This document shows positions 15,701 to 30,700 of a DNA stretch of 64,000 nt, in pieces. Every line of letters begins with the position of its first letter. Position 1 is the first letter of the stretch. Origin of the DNA: Lichenostomus cassidix (taxonomy: Eukaryota; Chordata; Aves; Passeriformes; Meliphagidae). The position numbers were made by a program, and so were the translations under genes. The notes beneath the pieces were generated by a model, which had not been told where the DNA came from, did no database searches, and worked only from the letters and a program-made list of their open reading frames with translations. The stretch spans positions 8,422,501 through 8,486,500 of the forward strand of contig CM039193.1 of NCBI GenBank assembly GCA_008360975.2. Direction: 5' to 3'.

Positions 15701-18700
15701 ACTTGATGCCTGAATTGAAACAAAAACTTAATTATGAATTTAAAGTGACAGAAATTGTGCAAACAGCATTAAAAACTTAGCTGAGAATGGGATGCGAACA
15801 AAGAAAATAATTTTAGTGGTAGTTTTTAAAGATGCTGTATTTCATTAAAATAATCTGTAACAACGTTCAGATTTTTTTTCTTCTATTCCCTCCCAATACT
15901 AAGCAACTTCAAGATTTGCATCCAACTTTCCCATTCAGAAACAGAGCATCTTTAAAGAGATAAATCAGCATTAGCTTACTTTTCCGAAAATTCACGTTCA
16001 AAATGATGCATGCTCTATTGAAGACAGCAGAGAAAGAGAGAGGACACAAGTTAATCATCCAGTTCTCGTGTCAAAGTAAGAAAAACAGATACTGTTAGCT
16101 GAAAAGTTAGTACAAAAAGCAATACATTCTTACTCACTGACAAATATGAGGACAGTGGATTGACTGTTTCATATTACATTTACAATACTTTGTCCAATTC
16201 TGAACAATGAACCACAATTTTTCATGCTCTAAGCATTATTATACTTGATCAACAAATACAACACACATGCTTTCAGTTGCACATGCCATAATTCAAGATT
16301 TACAGGATTAAAGTGCATTTAGAGAGATTTAATAAGAAATCTGCAGGAAGATTAGCCACAGAAGATGAGATCCATTCAGTTCAAGAAACACTTCCTGCTG
16401 CATTAACACCTGTATTCACACTTATGGGTCAGAGACACTCAGGAAAAGCACTTCCTAAAGCATTCCAACTGTTTCACAGAAAGGTGAGGGCCAGGAAAGA
16501 TGCACCATATGGGTGCCAATGAAACATATGTCATACTGAAGGATTCAGAACAACTGGCACAGAAGAAGATCGTTAAGTACAACTCTTTCACTATTCCTGC
16601 TGAAAAGCCCAGAGAAGCAAAAGTGACACCCTCCAAATTTTTCTCTGTTGATAGAGGTCTTGCTGTATTTTATGGGCTTATTTGATTTAGAAAATACTCA
16701 CTGAAATTTTAAATAACCCGTACCACAGTGTTCTGCATCCCTTCTGATCCTAGCCACTGCTCACAGCCACAAAGAAAATAAACAGATTTTCATGGAAGCA
16801 AAGAATTGTGGAGGAAAAAAAGAACCACAGCTTCACGGAGGAATGTCAGAAACACAGGATGTTACATTAGAAACACTTGCATGATCTAACAATGTATTTC
16901 AAATATGTTATTTAGCCAAGTACCTGCAACACCACCAGCCCAAAACATTCTCACCAGTGAGAACAGCCCATGAGAGCCAATGTTTCCAGAAGGCACCTTT
17001 CCCCTCAGAGCAGGCCATGCTCTCAGTCCTAGCTGCAGCTGCCATCAGACACTGGAAGCCAGCCATCATTTTATTCCTTAAGCCTGTTTTCCATGGACTT
17101 TCCCAAGCACTCTGCTGCAAGCCAAGCCTCACAAGGCCTTTGTTCATAGAAAAAGCACCTCTCAACATGTGAGAAAGCCACTGAACAAGGTTCCTTCCTC
17201 AGGGCTTGTCAGCCTGGAGCCCATTCCCCTTTGGTCAGTGTCTCTGACTCTTCACACACATACACTCTGTATCTGACTAGTTACAGGCCAAGATGAGAGC
17301 AAGAGCTTCTCTTGGGGATACTTTTCCACATCAGCCTTAATTTTGCCATGGTATTGTATCAGCAGAATGCTTTAAGATGCCCCAGGTCCAACACAACCAC
17401 AACCAAGCCAGACAGACTGAAAGCCTCAATGCCTTTTTGAAAATCATCTCACCACACTGACACCCACGAGCAATTTTGGTTTAGAGGTAAATATCCCTAG
17501 TAAGTACAAGGAAACCAGAAGAGAGAAATGCAAGCTACAGATGCATCACTCATCACAAATAAAGTCCTACCATGGGGCCAGTGTGTCTTTCCTCTAGGCA
17601 GTAACAGCATATTTTCTTAGAACAGCTAAAACTACAACATTGTTGGTGAAGAAAACCAGCAAACTAGTTTTCTCTTAGAACTAATACCTGAAGTTTCTTC
17701 TATGAATTCTACTCACAAAAGCATTCCTGAAAATGTGACACTTGGCTTTACACCTCATGGACAGCATCCAAGCCATCGGCTCACTAACACACTTCCCAAT
17801 GTGAGGACAGGTAGGACCACAAGCACCACGTCAGACAGTGCTGATCATCACAAGTCATCAGGAGCACACTGGCAGCAAGATGACCAACAAACACACTGTG
17901 ACAATATGGTTTGAACTGAGACAAGTTTTGAGCACAAACCTGAGCTATTTTGATTCACATCTGCACGTAAACCTGCATCCCATGCTTAAAATTTGAGAAA
18001 GCTTTCAACCAAGTTCCAACAGGTCCAAGTCAAAGCATAACTAAAAGGTAGTTTTATTGGAAAGAAAAATGCTTTCTAAGCATCTGTCCATTTTGGAGGC
18101 ACATGTCAGCTACTTCCTTATTAAAGCTCACAGAACTGGCAACAAACCCTCCAGCTCACAGTCAGTGCATCCAGAGAACAGCACTCTTACTGTGCAACAC
18201 AATAACAGTCATTATCTTGCTTAGGCTAACTGGGAGAAGTTAGTTCCTACAATACACACTTCTCATGCCCTCAGCTTGAAGGAGAAATTACTAATTTGAA
18301 TTTCAGCATGACTGATTTGAATTACATCACACAGACTGCAGCGTCCTTTGAAAGACTATCCATAGCAAACACAAATTTGATTGCATTGCTTTGGTTAATG
18401 AGTTGTGCCATGTAGAAAGTTCCTGGGACTAGAAATCCTACAGCAAGAGTCATCATTAAAAACTGCAATGCCATGGGCTGATTCTCCCCTAGAAATGCAT
18501 TCTGTTAACATCTTTTGTTATCAATATTTGCTAGTGCTCCTCTTCCAGCCTTTCAGCCTGATGCACATCCACTACTGCTCAATACTCAGATTTGTAATTA
18601 AACTTCCTGAGTATTTCTATTGCCCACTCAAGCAGATCCTTCACCACTTCCCACCTCTCTCCTAAACACTAGCAAAACTCTCTGCACAGCCACCCAGCAA

Positions 18701-21700
18701 ACTGAAAAATAGAACCGGCCAAAAATAATGAAGATGTTATTTTTAACCCAAATCAGTCTTGTTTCTAGACTTGTTTCTACCAACTCTACTGGGTTATCAA
18801 TGGGCTGTAGCAGAAATGGGGAGATTATGAAGCTTAAGACACAGAATTTGTCACACCCAAAATTCCTGAAAATACATCACAGCAGTACAGGAATAAAGAG
18901 ACAATACAAAGAAACAAGGGATGAACAATTAGTTCATCGAAACAAGCAGTATTTCAGAGTCAACAGACCATTAACACCAGAGAAAACGCATAGTGCAACA
19001 TGAAGACCAAGAAATTCCTGGAAAGTAGAGATGTGGAGTAATACAGACTTCAAAGGAAGTACATACACCCTGGGTAAATCATATCATGTATATCTCAAAA
19101 AAGGTTATTGAATGAAAAAGAAAACTATAAAAAGGTTCTCTATGACCCTCAAAAGAGAGCACATGCCCACACTCAGGCTCCCACAAGGTAACTGTCATCT
19201 CCGTGTTCCATCCTTGAAAACCATGATCTCTTAATCATCCTTGGGAATAACACCTGCCACTGTGGGGTAGAATAAAAAAAAATATATAAAAAAGACAAAC
19301 ACTGAAATGATTCTTGAACTTACCTGCTGTGGAGGGCGGAGTGGGAGATGATGGAGACGTTAAAGGGGAACTTGCCCCAGAGCCTGCTAAATAAAACAAC
19401 AGTCAAGTAACTACAGCTGTGACATTGCAGTTCAACACAGCCCAACAAGACAGATTGCTGGAAACAGGCCAGCTTTATTGACTGAAGATCCAATCCTGCT
19501 TCCACTGACATCTTGGGAAAGATTCCCATTCACAGCAGCAGTGGCTTTGCAGTACAGAATATCAGAGAAGCTCCAAACACATGGGAAGTGCACTCAATAT
19601 TCCTCAATGGGAAACATTTCTGTTGCTTGGGCTGTTGGATTTCAGCATCCAAATTCTGTTCTTAAGAGTTGTGCCACTGCAAGGAGGCACCTCATCTCTC
19701 CAAAGAGATGGTTTCCAGTCAGTTGCTGTATTCCACAACAAGCTGCTTTTGGACATATTCTAGCAAAGCAAACCAGCTCTGTTAATCTGTGCCATAGTAC
19801 CAACCATGCCTTTTAACTAAATGAAGACCAGTCAAATGCTCTGTTGGCACTGAAGCAGCAATTAAACAGATAATTTTCTCATCCATCTTAACACCTTACT
19901 ATGTAACACAAATCACCACAGAGAGTGTCCCTGAAGACTGCATTATTTAATGGCCCAAGTAATGGATGTTGCTGTTATTCAACTCAAATATCAAACAGAA
20001 TGAAGAGACTGATATTTTTTTTTGAGAAATGGGGCACCAAAGAGAGAAGATATTACTTTAAATTAGGCAGCTGAAAATATATCATAGACAATACCTTTAA
20101 GCCCTCAATTAATCTATTATTAAATACCCAAAGCAGTAGTATCAGGCTTTGGTAGTCCAATATTAATACATAAAGTGATGGTAATCCTGTATTTTTTCAG
20201 ACAGAAAAAGACAGGAACAACAAAAAATTGGCATAGCTGTGTAGAAGCAAATTCCTCTCTCTGTAGTTACCTGAGTTATTTGAGTTGCTGTATTTGGCTG
20301 AGTGTTCTTCCCCACTCTCATTGGCAGAGCGTTTTGACTTCTTTAAAAGGGAGCAGAGAAAATAGAAGATGAGAATGAATAATCACTTCCTATGACAAGG
20401 ACTGAACTGACACACAGATTTGTAACAGCCATCCACTGTATCACACAAGGCTTTTTAATGCTCAGCATCCCTCTCCCCATACCCAGCACACGCTGGTCAC
20501 AAGAGCAGCATGGCTGTTCTGTGCTCAAATAGCTCCAGGCAGGCACCATCTGAACACCCTCTGACACCCCAGAAGGGAAGAGCAATGCAGACAGTGCTGC
20601 AGGAGCAGAGTCAAACAGGCTCCAACACCTTGCCAGGGAGCAGGACAGAGCAGAGCAGCTCACCTGTGTGTGAGCTGTGAACCAACACTGCTTTCATACA
20701 GCAGCCTCAAACAGGTTACACCAATATGCAAGTCAGCTACCACTGCAGCTTTTTAAACTTTTTAGTAAATCCATTCCTTAGCTAAAGAAGTGAAAACAAT
20801 CAGGAAGTAGTGCAGAAAAACACAGAAAAGAACAGAGCCATGTACCTATGACTAAATCTGTGCATGGCAAACATTACAAAAAGATACACATCTTTTTCTG
20901 TGTGAGAAACCTATTTAAAGATTGCTTACTTTCCGTGCCAAGATCTTCCTTTTCTTTTTTTCTTCTTCAGAGCCATGATGAGATTGAGCTCTTGTCAGCC
21001 TTCTGTGCTGGTGAATCTTCAAAATTAAGGAAAAAATAGAAAAAGACCATATTAAGATCTTAAATGTTTGAAAACATGTTTGGGCTACAATGAAACATGG
21101 TAGTAATTTTGCATGTTTGGATTTCTTTTTTCATTTTTAGTTTTTATCTTTACTGCTCCTAGTAGAGGATGGAGACTCATACTGCAGTTAAAAGAATCTT
21201 TAACTTGGGAGCCACTGCCTGTGAAGCTGCACCACTTAAAATAGTGAAATGCCATACAGTCAACAGCTGTTCTACAACTCCTCATACTACATTCTTGGGA
21301 AAGCAAATCTGTTGGTGAAAGCCTTTATTACTTAAAATCACTTTTGAGTAAAAACTCACTTTCTGCTTGTAAAAGTGATAAGAGGAAATGAAATGTCTGT
21401 AGGAAATAAAGAAATGCAGACATTACCAATTTCTGTTCTTCTGTTAATCGCTTTTCTATGCATTCCTTGGAGATTTTCAGTGCCTCTTTTAGCTTAGTAG
21501 GAATCTAACACAGAATGGGGAACAAAATCATAGCATAAAATGTGATAAAGGAAAACACAACTTCACTGCTCAAAACTCACCACTCATCTGATCACACTGT
21601 TCATCTAAAACCCCAAGATGTGACACTATTCCTTTAGTGAACCAGAAAAGGAGACTCCAGATGCATGTTTTTCTACTCCAAATCTAGCTACAGATCAGCA

Positions 21701-24700
21701 GGGACACAGAAACATCAAACCCTGGAAAGGATACTCTAAAGGCAGGGACAGGTAACTACTCTGAGACTCCAGTCACATCCCCAAATTGCCATCAGGCTGA
21801 CAACACAAGACACAGGGCACATGTTCTCCAGGAGAAGTGCCCTGAGGCAGCTCCCCTGTGGGACCAGATGTGGTTCCTGAAATGCCCAGTGTGGAGCTGG
21901 CAGCAAGGTGTTGATGGTCTCACGCAGCAAAACCATCTTCCCCAGGTCTTTGCAATGTGTTTCCTCTCACTGCAAGGGACCCACACAACTCACAGCCTCT
22001 GCTCAGACAGAGCATCACCCCCAGTTACACAAATGGACTCCAGCAGCTACTCTTGAACACTCCCAGGTCACATTGTGGCCCCTGCTAAGGGCTGACACAA
22101 TGTTCTCAGGTACAATTTGGCAAAAGAATCCAAACACAGATGGCAGTAGCCATAGGGGCAAATAAAGGCAGGTCTCCTCTACCCCCTCTGTCAATTAATG
22201 TGTAGCTACCCACATCCTAGCACTTCCACAAACATCAGCAAACCAGTGTTCAACTCTACCTTAAACTGTGGTTTCTCAGAGTTTGTTAGCAGGACGTCAC
22301 TGAATAATCTGTGAGTGGATATTAAAAAAAAAGGAAAAAAGAGGAATATTATTCCCAAGAGACAGGCAGAACCTGAGCAAGAACATTATCGGGACTGTTC
22401 TTAACCCCCCCTTTCTCCTTTTGCTTCTCTGTCCTCAACCCTTGGCCACAGGTTTCTATATCCTGCTTTTTATTTCCTAAGCACTGCTGTAAAATTAGCA
22501 GCATCCAACCCACAGAATGTAGCCACTACTTATGGCAGAGAAAGTTAGTTGGTGTGAGATATTTTGCAAGTTGATAGAACAAGTACAATTATCAAAGGCA
22601 GGGATGGGTTCCCGCCAAAAAAGAATATTTTTCCTTAAAAGTATATGGATTCTTTAATTACAAAAACTTTCCAGGGACTTTGTTTTAAATTTCACTTAAA
22701 CAAAATCATTGCTTTTGTTAAAAAGCATTCTCTTAGCACAACTATTGTTTAGAATTAACAAGGAACATGTGAAAGATCAAGCGAACTTAACATTTTAAAT
22801 ATCTGCATTCTTGCCTGTCCTCTAGAAACAGCAACTAAAGCAAATATTGTCATATTTTTGCTCTCCCCTCTGTGGTACCAGCAGAAACAGCAAAAATGAT
22901 TAATCCTTTTCCATGCAAAACAACGACACTAGAGGGCAATGGTAGTCTGAAAATAAACTGGTCAGTCCATTTCGAGATACTTTGTCCTGGAGAACATACT
23001 AGAAAATTGTCACAGGGAGACCTCAATCCTGGCTCCAAGATAAATATTACTGAGATCTTTTGCTGCTGTTCACTGTGAAACATTATCACAAGCTTATACT
23101 ATAAAAAACAAATTCATGTCTAGAATCAAGTTAATTAAGGAGAGTATCCAATGAAAAATTCAGAAACAAAGCAAATTTTAAAATACTTCCAAAAACCCAT
23201 GAAAGTTCATCCTTGTTTACAGGACTTTCTGACCCTTTCAGATTGTATGTTCTTATGGTTATAATAAATAGACATCTAAATTATATTAATGGCTTTAAAT
23301 TACATTAATTGCACTGCATATCTATGTAGAACACTTTTGTAAAGAGTATTGGTATGAAGAGAATGAGTTAGCTTACATATCAAATGCAGCTGGGCATAGA
23401 TTGTTTATTCAACATCTTTAAAGACCTCTATATTTCTGTATTCACAGCATTTTCCTATAGTATTTCCTCACTGCTTACATTATTCTCTCTACCTCCCACC
23501 TCCTTTAAAAGCAGAGGAGGGGAGGAAAAGAAGGAATTGAAGGGTGCAGTGACTCTTCCCAGCCAGGAAATCTGAACCTCAGAGCAGGCCCTAAATGCAC
23601 TGCAATCTGTGCTGTGAGGTCAGACCCAGATTTAGGTATGGACAATCTGCCATTTAGGAGGTCCCAACTACAGCATCTCACAATAAGAAATAATAAAAGA
23701 ACCTCTCTCACCAGAACTGTGGTTCCATGCTCAGCCTGCTGGTGACATGTCCCAGCATGGGGGACAGCAATTTCCCTGGAATGCTGTGTCCTAACTGCAG
23801 GCAGGGTGGCACTGCAGACAGGTGTGGTCCCCACTCAGTGACACACCAGTGCTCCCTTTCTTCACCCTGGCCTTGCCCATGGCTGCCCTCAGCCCTTCAC
23901 TGCATACTGGGAGGCCAGCCTGTCAGGAAATTTATTCTGTCTGTGTTTCAGAGAATCCCTAAGCCTGCCCTGCAAGGAACCAGAGAGAACTTCCTCACTA
24001 CTTTTCATACCCAGAGCAGATCTAAATGTCACTGCTGAGCAAAGAAAGAGATCTATTTCACCAGTCCTAAGTAAACTGATAGCAAAATCTACTGAAGTAG
24101 GTCTGAAAGAGACATGCAAAACTACTTCTTTTCTAAATCCTTTAAATCAATCTGTACATGATCTTAATCATACTTGCATTACTTTAATGGCTGGATTAAT
24201 TTAAATCACGCTAAATAAAGTGCATACATAACAACTCCAACAGACCATGAGACTAAGAAATGTTAAATGCATATAATAAAAAAGGATGGGTTCTATAAAT
24301 CCTATCAACCTTCATTTGGGACACATCCCTGAGAACGAGGAGCAATCCTTTCTTAAGAGGAACAAGAGCAGAAAGTTTCTTCCTCCTAAAATAATTAAAA
24401 ACACTGCCAGGAGTATAAAACAAGTCAAACAGGACTTACGGCATCTGTAAGAGCCGTGAGACAGTTGGCATCCCATTCTTCAGAGCCTCACAAGTCAGAA
24501 TGGACTCCAACACTGACACTACCAAAGAAAGAATACTAATGAACACATTTTTGCACAGCAGGATAGCAAATTATTTAGAATGAACGTCTGGCACTGCTGT
24601 GTGATGCTCCCTTAAGTATTGCATCAACCAAGCAGTGATGAAGCTCTGTGCCATGTGGTTTTTATTATAGCATTACTATTACACATAGAAGCTTTTCAAG

Positions 24701-27700
24701 AATGTTAGACATGAGGCAAGGGAATCCAGGCATCTCATTACTTGCTAAACACAGCTTTATCACTCAGTTAAAAAAAAAAAAAAAGTTTTATTCTTACACT
24801 ACATACATTTCATGAAGAACACATTTCCCATTTGACCAAATTACTAATTCTTTCCGGTCACAGGATGCAAAGATCTCAGGCTGCTATTTCACAGCACTTC
24901 AGCTCAGGTAAAGTCTAAAAGCATACCCAGGCAGGCGTGACTGAGATGTTCTGCACTGCATACTAACCAACAAACACTGATGGAGCAGGGGGGAAGCTCT
25001 CCACAGGAATCGTGTCTGGGGGTCTTCCGTAGGTCATTTCATACAGTAAGTGTCCAAAGCAATGAACATCAACACCCTCTAAAGTCTGTGGGGGAACAAA
25101 AATATAAAACCACAACTTGTTAGTTCTTCACAACTGGTTAACCCAGTGATCTTGCACATGAAGATAGAAAAGAGGAACCGTTTAGGCAGTTTCTAACCAC
25201 AACCATTTCCCTGCATAACTGTAGCTCAGATGAAATCTTCATGTAACAAGCTAAAGCAGCTCCTGTTGTCTTCTGTAAGTGATGGTACAAATGGGAGAGC
25301 AGCGTGGTCAAGTTCTGTAAAAATGTGTGAAATAGTAAACTCTTCACACAGCAGTTTAGAGATCCACACATCAACAGAAATCCCAACCAAGCACATTTTC
25401 CTAGCTAAGTCAAACAGCAAAGAATGAGATTCGTAATATGACCAGCTGTCACTTTACAGGGAAGTAGATAAAAACACAGAAAAAATGCATACCAAACAGA
25501 CCTAGGGCAGCCTCTTTTGCTCCTCCTTAGGTTTGTGCAAGCTGTACATACATGCTAAGCTCCCAGACAGCATATTTCCAAGATTTCTGAATCATGTTTA
25601 AACAGAAAAGGCTTCTCTTACTGGAAGAGGCTTTGATGGCACTAACAGATTTGGACTAACCATGAACTTTTGATCGTTTCTTTGACAACACAGTAGAACT
25701 TGTTTAGCAAGGTCAGCAAGCAGCTATCTCGTGATGCTGCATGGAATTTATTTCAATGAGAGCCTAAAGGCAGGGCAAGATGTTGCTGCAACAGGGCAAA
25801 TTTGTTTTCATCTTTTTTGCAGTAAGATAAATATTTTGCTTTGCAGTCACCAGACACCCCTCAAACAAATAAAAAAAATCACCTTTGAATAGCTAGAGAT
25901 CTGCAAGCATCTGATCAATTTTCACAGTATCCACCAAAGACAAGGCTGCTCCCAGCTAAGCTCAAGCAATTAGTTGTGCTCGCTGTACAGACATACAAGT
26001 GAAAAAGTGTGGCAGACAATGTGCACATTCCTATGAAATACAGACCAGGGTGGAAAGAGATCTTAAAACAACTGCACTTTACCTCTATTTGTGCTGGCAC
26101 TGTTGTCACAAAAACCCTCAGCTGCACTACCCCTCTACCTGCTTACCTTTGGCCTCAGCCTCACTCCAATGTGCTGCAACAGAACTGCTGTGCAGCCAGA
26201 CAGTGATTTAGAGGAAGCAGAAAAGAGATTTGATGGAGAAAAGCTCACATTAAGAAAAGGGTTGTGAGAGATGTTTTTTCATTCTAGTCAGCTCTCCACA
26301 AAGGTTGGGAATAAAGAGATGTGTAAGAGTCAGATGAATTCCTTGTCTGAATCTTACATTAATTTTCCGAAATTGTGAAAAGTATGATCGATAAAATGAT
26401 GGAAGTCCCAACAAGGAATTTTCTAGATCCAGTAACTTGCAGGTATCCCCATCCAACATCACATTGGCAGAGTGAAGATGGCCATAAGGAAATCCTTTCT
26501 CGTGCAAGAACTTTAATACCTGAAAAAAATCCAGTAGAGAAGCACTGTCACAAAATGCTCTGATGATCTCAAAATGGTAAGATCATCAGCTTAAATGCTT
26601 CAATGCTAAAGCAGACACTTAATAAATGAGGCTCCCATTTGGAATGTTCACTCAACTTGATCTTCTATCTACATCCTCTTTGGCTGACTATTCATTCCCA
26701 TTTCACTGGTAACACTTCTCACAAAACAAACACTTGATGCTGATCCTCAAAACAGGCTTATGGACACCTCCAAAAGAGATCTGGAAACTAAAATTTAATA
26801 TTCTACATTTGAGGAAAAAAACCAGAATTAAAACACAGTAATGACTATGAATTTACAGCACATGTTCTGCAGGCTATGAGTTGCTTCTTTCTCTTTTTAC
26901 ACAAGGAACCTTTCCCTACAGAACAGACTATATTATCACCTCTCTCCCATTTAAGCTCCACACACCTCTCCCATTTAAAACTGCATTTTCTCTTTTTTGG
27001 GTCATAAATGGTCTCACACATATATATCTAAATTCAACTCAGCAGCTTATATCAATTTACATATAGCTTTGAAGTCTGCTGCTGAAATAAAGCTTGTGTG
27101 CTCAAAAGTTTGTCTACTTTTTGCAATTAAACCAGTTTGCCTCCAAAAAAAAGAAAAAAGCTGGTAAATAATGAAAAAAAAAGTACCTCCAATATTTGCC
27201 TTCCATATGTTTTTATTTGCTGAAGTTCAAGACCTTGAATTTTTTTAGGATTGCAATACTTCTTCAGGAATGGGTCTTTTGGCTTTGCCTTTAAAAGAAA
27301 CACACGTATCAAGTATCACGTCCAGAAAAGTCAGTATTTGTCTTAGTTCACTTAGCAATTGATGGCAAACACTTTCATAAAACACATCTATGGTCATTCC
27401 AGCAAACATTCTGCCATTCAAGCTGGGGGTAAGGGGAAAATCTTACCTTATAAATAAGGTCCTTTAGTGTCCCTTTTTCACTGAACGGTCTAATAACCAG
27501 CGCTGATGATTCATTGGCAGTGGCAAAAGTGATTTTGTAAATATAAGGATGCTACCAAAAGAAGAAACTGTAGGTAAATTTTAGATGACAAATTTTTTTA
27601 ATTCATTTGTGCTCAATTCACAAGTAAGAAAAGTACAGCCTGAATTGCATATTTAAAGTAGTAAATTGGATTCTGTCAGTGACATTGAATAACTCAAGTT

Positions 27701-30700
27701 ATTCAGTCTTAGCCTGGAGTAAATGCAAAGAAAACTTCACAAAGACATAATTCAATTAACACATAAATTAAAACCAAAAAATTTCCATTTCAGCCACTCC
27801 CTCATAGGCTTAACATCCCTAAAGAGAGACTCCTTTTGGGGTCAAATGCCAGTTTTTTAGGCAGAGACGCCTACTGGATTTATAACATCGTATTTCACAG
27901 CAGCTTAAATTGTACAGCCTCCATTGCAACTATACTAAGATACTCTTGCCTTAAGTCCAAAGAACTGAAAAAATAATGATACTCATTCCACTGCCCCATC
28001 TACTGCTGCCTGAGAATATCCCAGCTCATAGGTTAGCAATTACACCTAAACAGCACTATCCTAACAGCCTAAAGGTGTTGAGGAGATGAAATAAAAGCTC
28101 ATGATCTCACAGTACTGCATAAGAAGAAAAGAAATCAAATTAACCACAACACTGAATCTCCTGTAATAATCCTGCAGGATTATTATTTGTGCTGAGAACA
28201 TGTTACCTCATATTATATGGGAACTGTAATTAAAAGGTTTGCAAACCTTTAAATGGAAGCTACTCTAAAATTACAAACTAAGTCAACTAGGCTACATGGG
28301 CTTTGCCAAGATCAGTCCCTGACACACACTTTTGTGCTGGCACAATTTAAAAATCTTCAGTTAATACTCACAGAACAGGAAGAAAGAAGTTTCACAGCAT
28401 ACTGTAAGTCTCTGTCAGACAAGTATTTATCAGGGCCAAGATCAGCCTGGAAATAAACAGGAAAAGAATGGCATCATAATACATGTTGCATTCCATACAG
28501 AAATGTGATCTATGTTCTATCCTGGCAAATTAGGACAGATGTTTGAGGGCATATTTTGAAGAGCAAGCAAGGAAATTACACATAAAGAATGAAACCTGAA
28601 GAGGCTGAATAAGGCCATGGTTTTACAATACAAACAGTCTGACCATAAATAAGTATTACTGCCTCTTTCCTCCCCTGGATCTGACATGCATTACTACCAC
28701 TGAATGAACTTTGCCAACCCCAAACTGGGGGACTGTGTACACTGGGAACTGATAAGGCACCTTCTTCCTCTGCAGCAAGAAAAACTTCCCTCCTCCCACA
28801 GGCTTTAGTGACCTCCACTCTCCAGTGAAGTCTCACAAACAGCTGTGCTCATACAATTAACAGGGCAACACATTTCAGCACAGGAGCAAAAGCAATTGTT
28901 GTTAAAGGAGTAATTCACGTCCCTCTCACCTATTAGTTTGTCAGTACAACTAAAGATCCGAGCAGGAAAACCCATGACTTTAAAAAGGATCATCTCATTA
29001 TTTTCAGTGAGCAAATTTGTATTATGGTCAACAGCCACATCATTACAACTAAAGAATCCTGAGGTGCAGGTTTTAGGAGCAAATGACCAGGCACAGAAAC
29101 TTGCAAACTGGATTTGGCACCAGAGGAAAAAAACACAAGAAGTTCCCACACCACACATCTACCTAAGGGCTTCCAAAGCTCTCTCGAAGCCTGAGCTCTT
29201 CAATCTCTCTCCCTATCACTCACACATGGTAGTCAAAATCAAACTCAGGGTGAAATTGAGAAAGATTTAAGTATGAAATGAAAGCATAGATACCCAGCTT
29301 AACACTAGTCGTTCCTTTGGTTGATTCTTAATTTTCATTAAGAAATATTTCTTACGTATTCGCCAACCTACAAAGAAAGTAAAGAAAAAAGTCAGCAGCA
29401 GCTTTAATTAAACACTGCTAAATCACACAGCTTACAGGCAGGACAAGGTCTGTAGGCAAAGACAGTATTGGAATCTGAGGACAACTCATATAGTTGGGAA
29501 AAAAATCAGGTTTTCATGCACACATGCCCTTCTTACCTATATCTTTTAATGGTTCTACTACTTCCCACTTTGGCTCTGATCGGAAGAACATTGACACATG
29601 CTGTAAGGCAATTTCTGGAGAGAAAAAAGGAGACAAAGAGGGGGAAAAAGAAGAAAAAATTAAAATGTTTTTAAGACACTATATAATGTAATTATCCACA
29701 TATAAAGCAAGGTTCAATGCCAGAAGAAATTCAGACTAAAAGTCAGCAAAATCACTTCAAAAGGAAATGAGATAAAAACACAGTTTAGAGAGCATTTGCA
29801 TTTTTAACCTGATAACTCAAATCCAGAGAGAAAACAGAGAAAGCACTGCTTGGAAAATTTAGCTTACCAATCTCCATTCCATCTGTACTGGATCTACATT
29901 TCCAATTCTAAATCAGAGCTCAGATTTCCCACACTAGGTGTACACAACATTAGAACATCAAATGTTTCTGCTATACCTGAAAATGTCCTTTTATCTCTTT
30001 AATGTGCATCTGTGTTGCTATTACTATGTGTAGTTTATATCAACTAATTTGTTCTGTTTCGCTATGTGTTATTATGCCCTTTTCTATGCCCTATTATGCC
30101 AGCTATCATGAGCCTTCATACATTTTGGGGGCCCAGGGGGAGGATACCCATCTGGTTGGTGAATTCTCCCACAGCTGAGAACACAACTGGCTTATTCATG
30201 AAGTGACTTGAGGGGAAATCTCAATGAGAAGTGGGGGGGAGAAAGGGAATCATGCCAACAAGGAATTTTCTCTAATATGGCTTATCTTGGCATGGAACCA
30301 CAGCTGATCTCTCTGCATTGTATCTTCTTTCTTTAGAAATATGCTACAAAAAAAAGTATAATGAATATCATCTCACTGCTTCAGTATTTAAGAAATGGCA
30401 AATGGATGTCTCCACAGACCATAGGCAATGACATGTGTATCACCATCTTCCCAGCAACTTGCAGGAAAATCAATCTTGATGAAAGTGGTCAGAATTAACA
30501 CAGAAGTCAAAACATCTCCTTGAGAATTTATATTGTTTGCTCAGCATTAGCCAGACAAACTGCATCCTTAAAGAGTTACTAGTAATTTACAACTCCTGCA
30601 CAGCTTATCAGAAATATCCAGGAAATGTTCTTTGTACTTTGAAGCTGAAGATGCAAGAATGTTACGTAAAGGGAGAGAAAAAAAGACAAGTGAAAAGGAA

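Noticed and set aside
24768..24784. A-run as the tail of a processed pseudogene
   Set aside because: No coding-like or gene-derived sequence precedes it; the same applies to the A-runs near 43412 and 59409.
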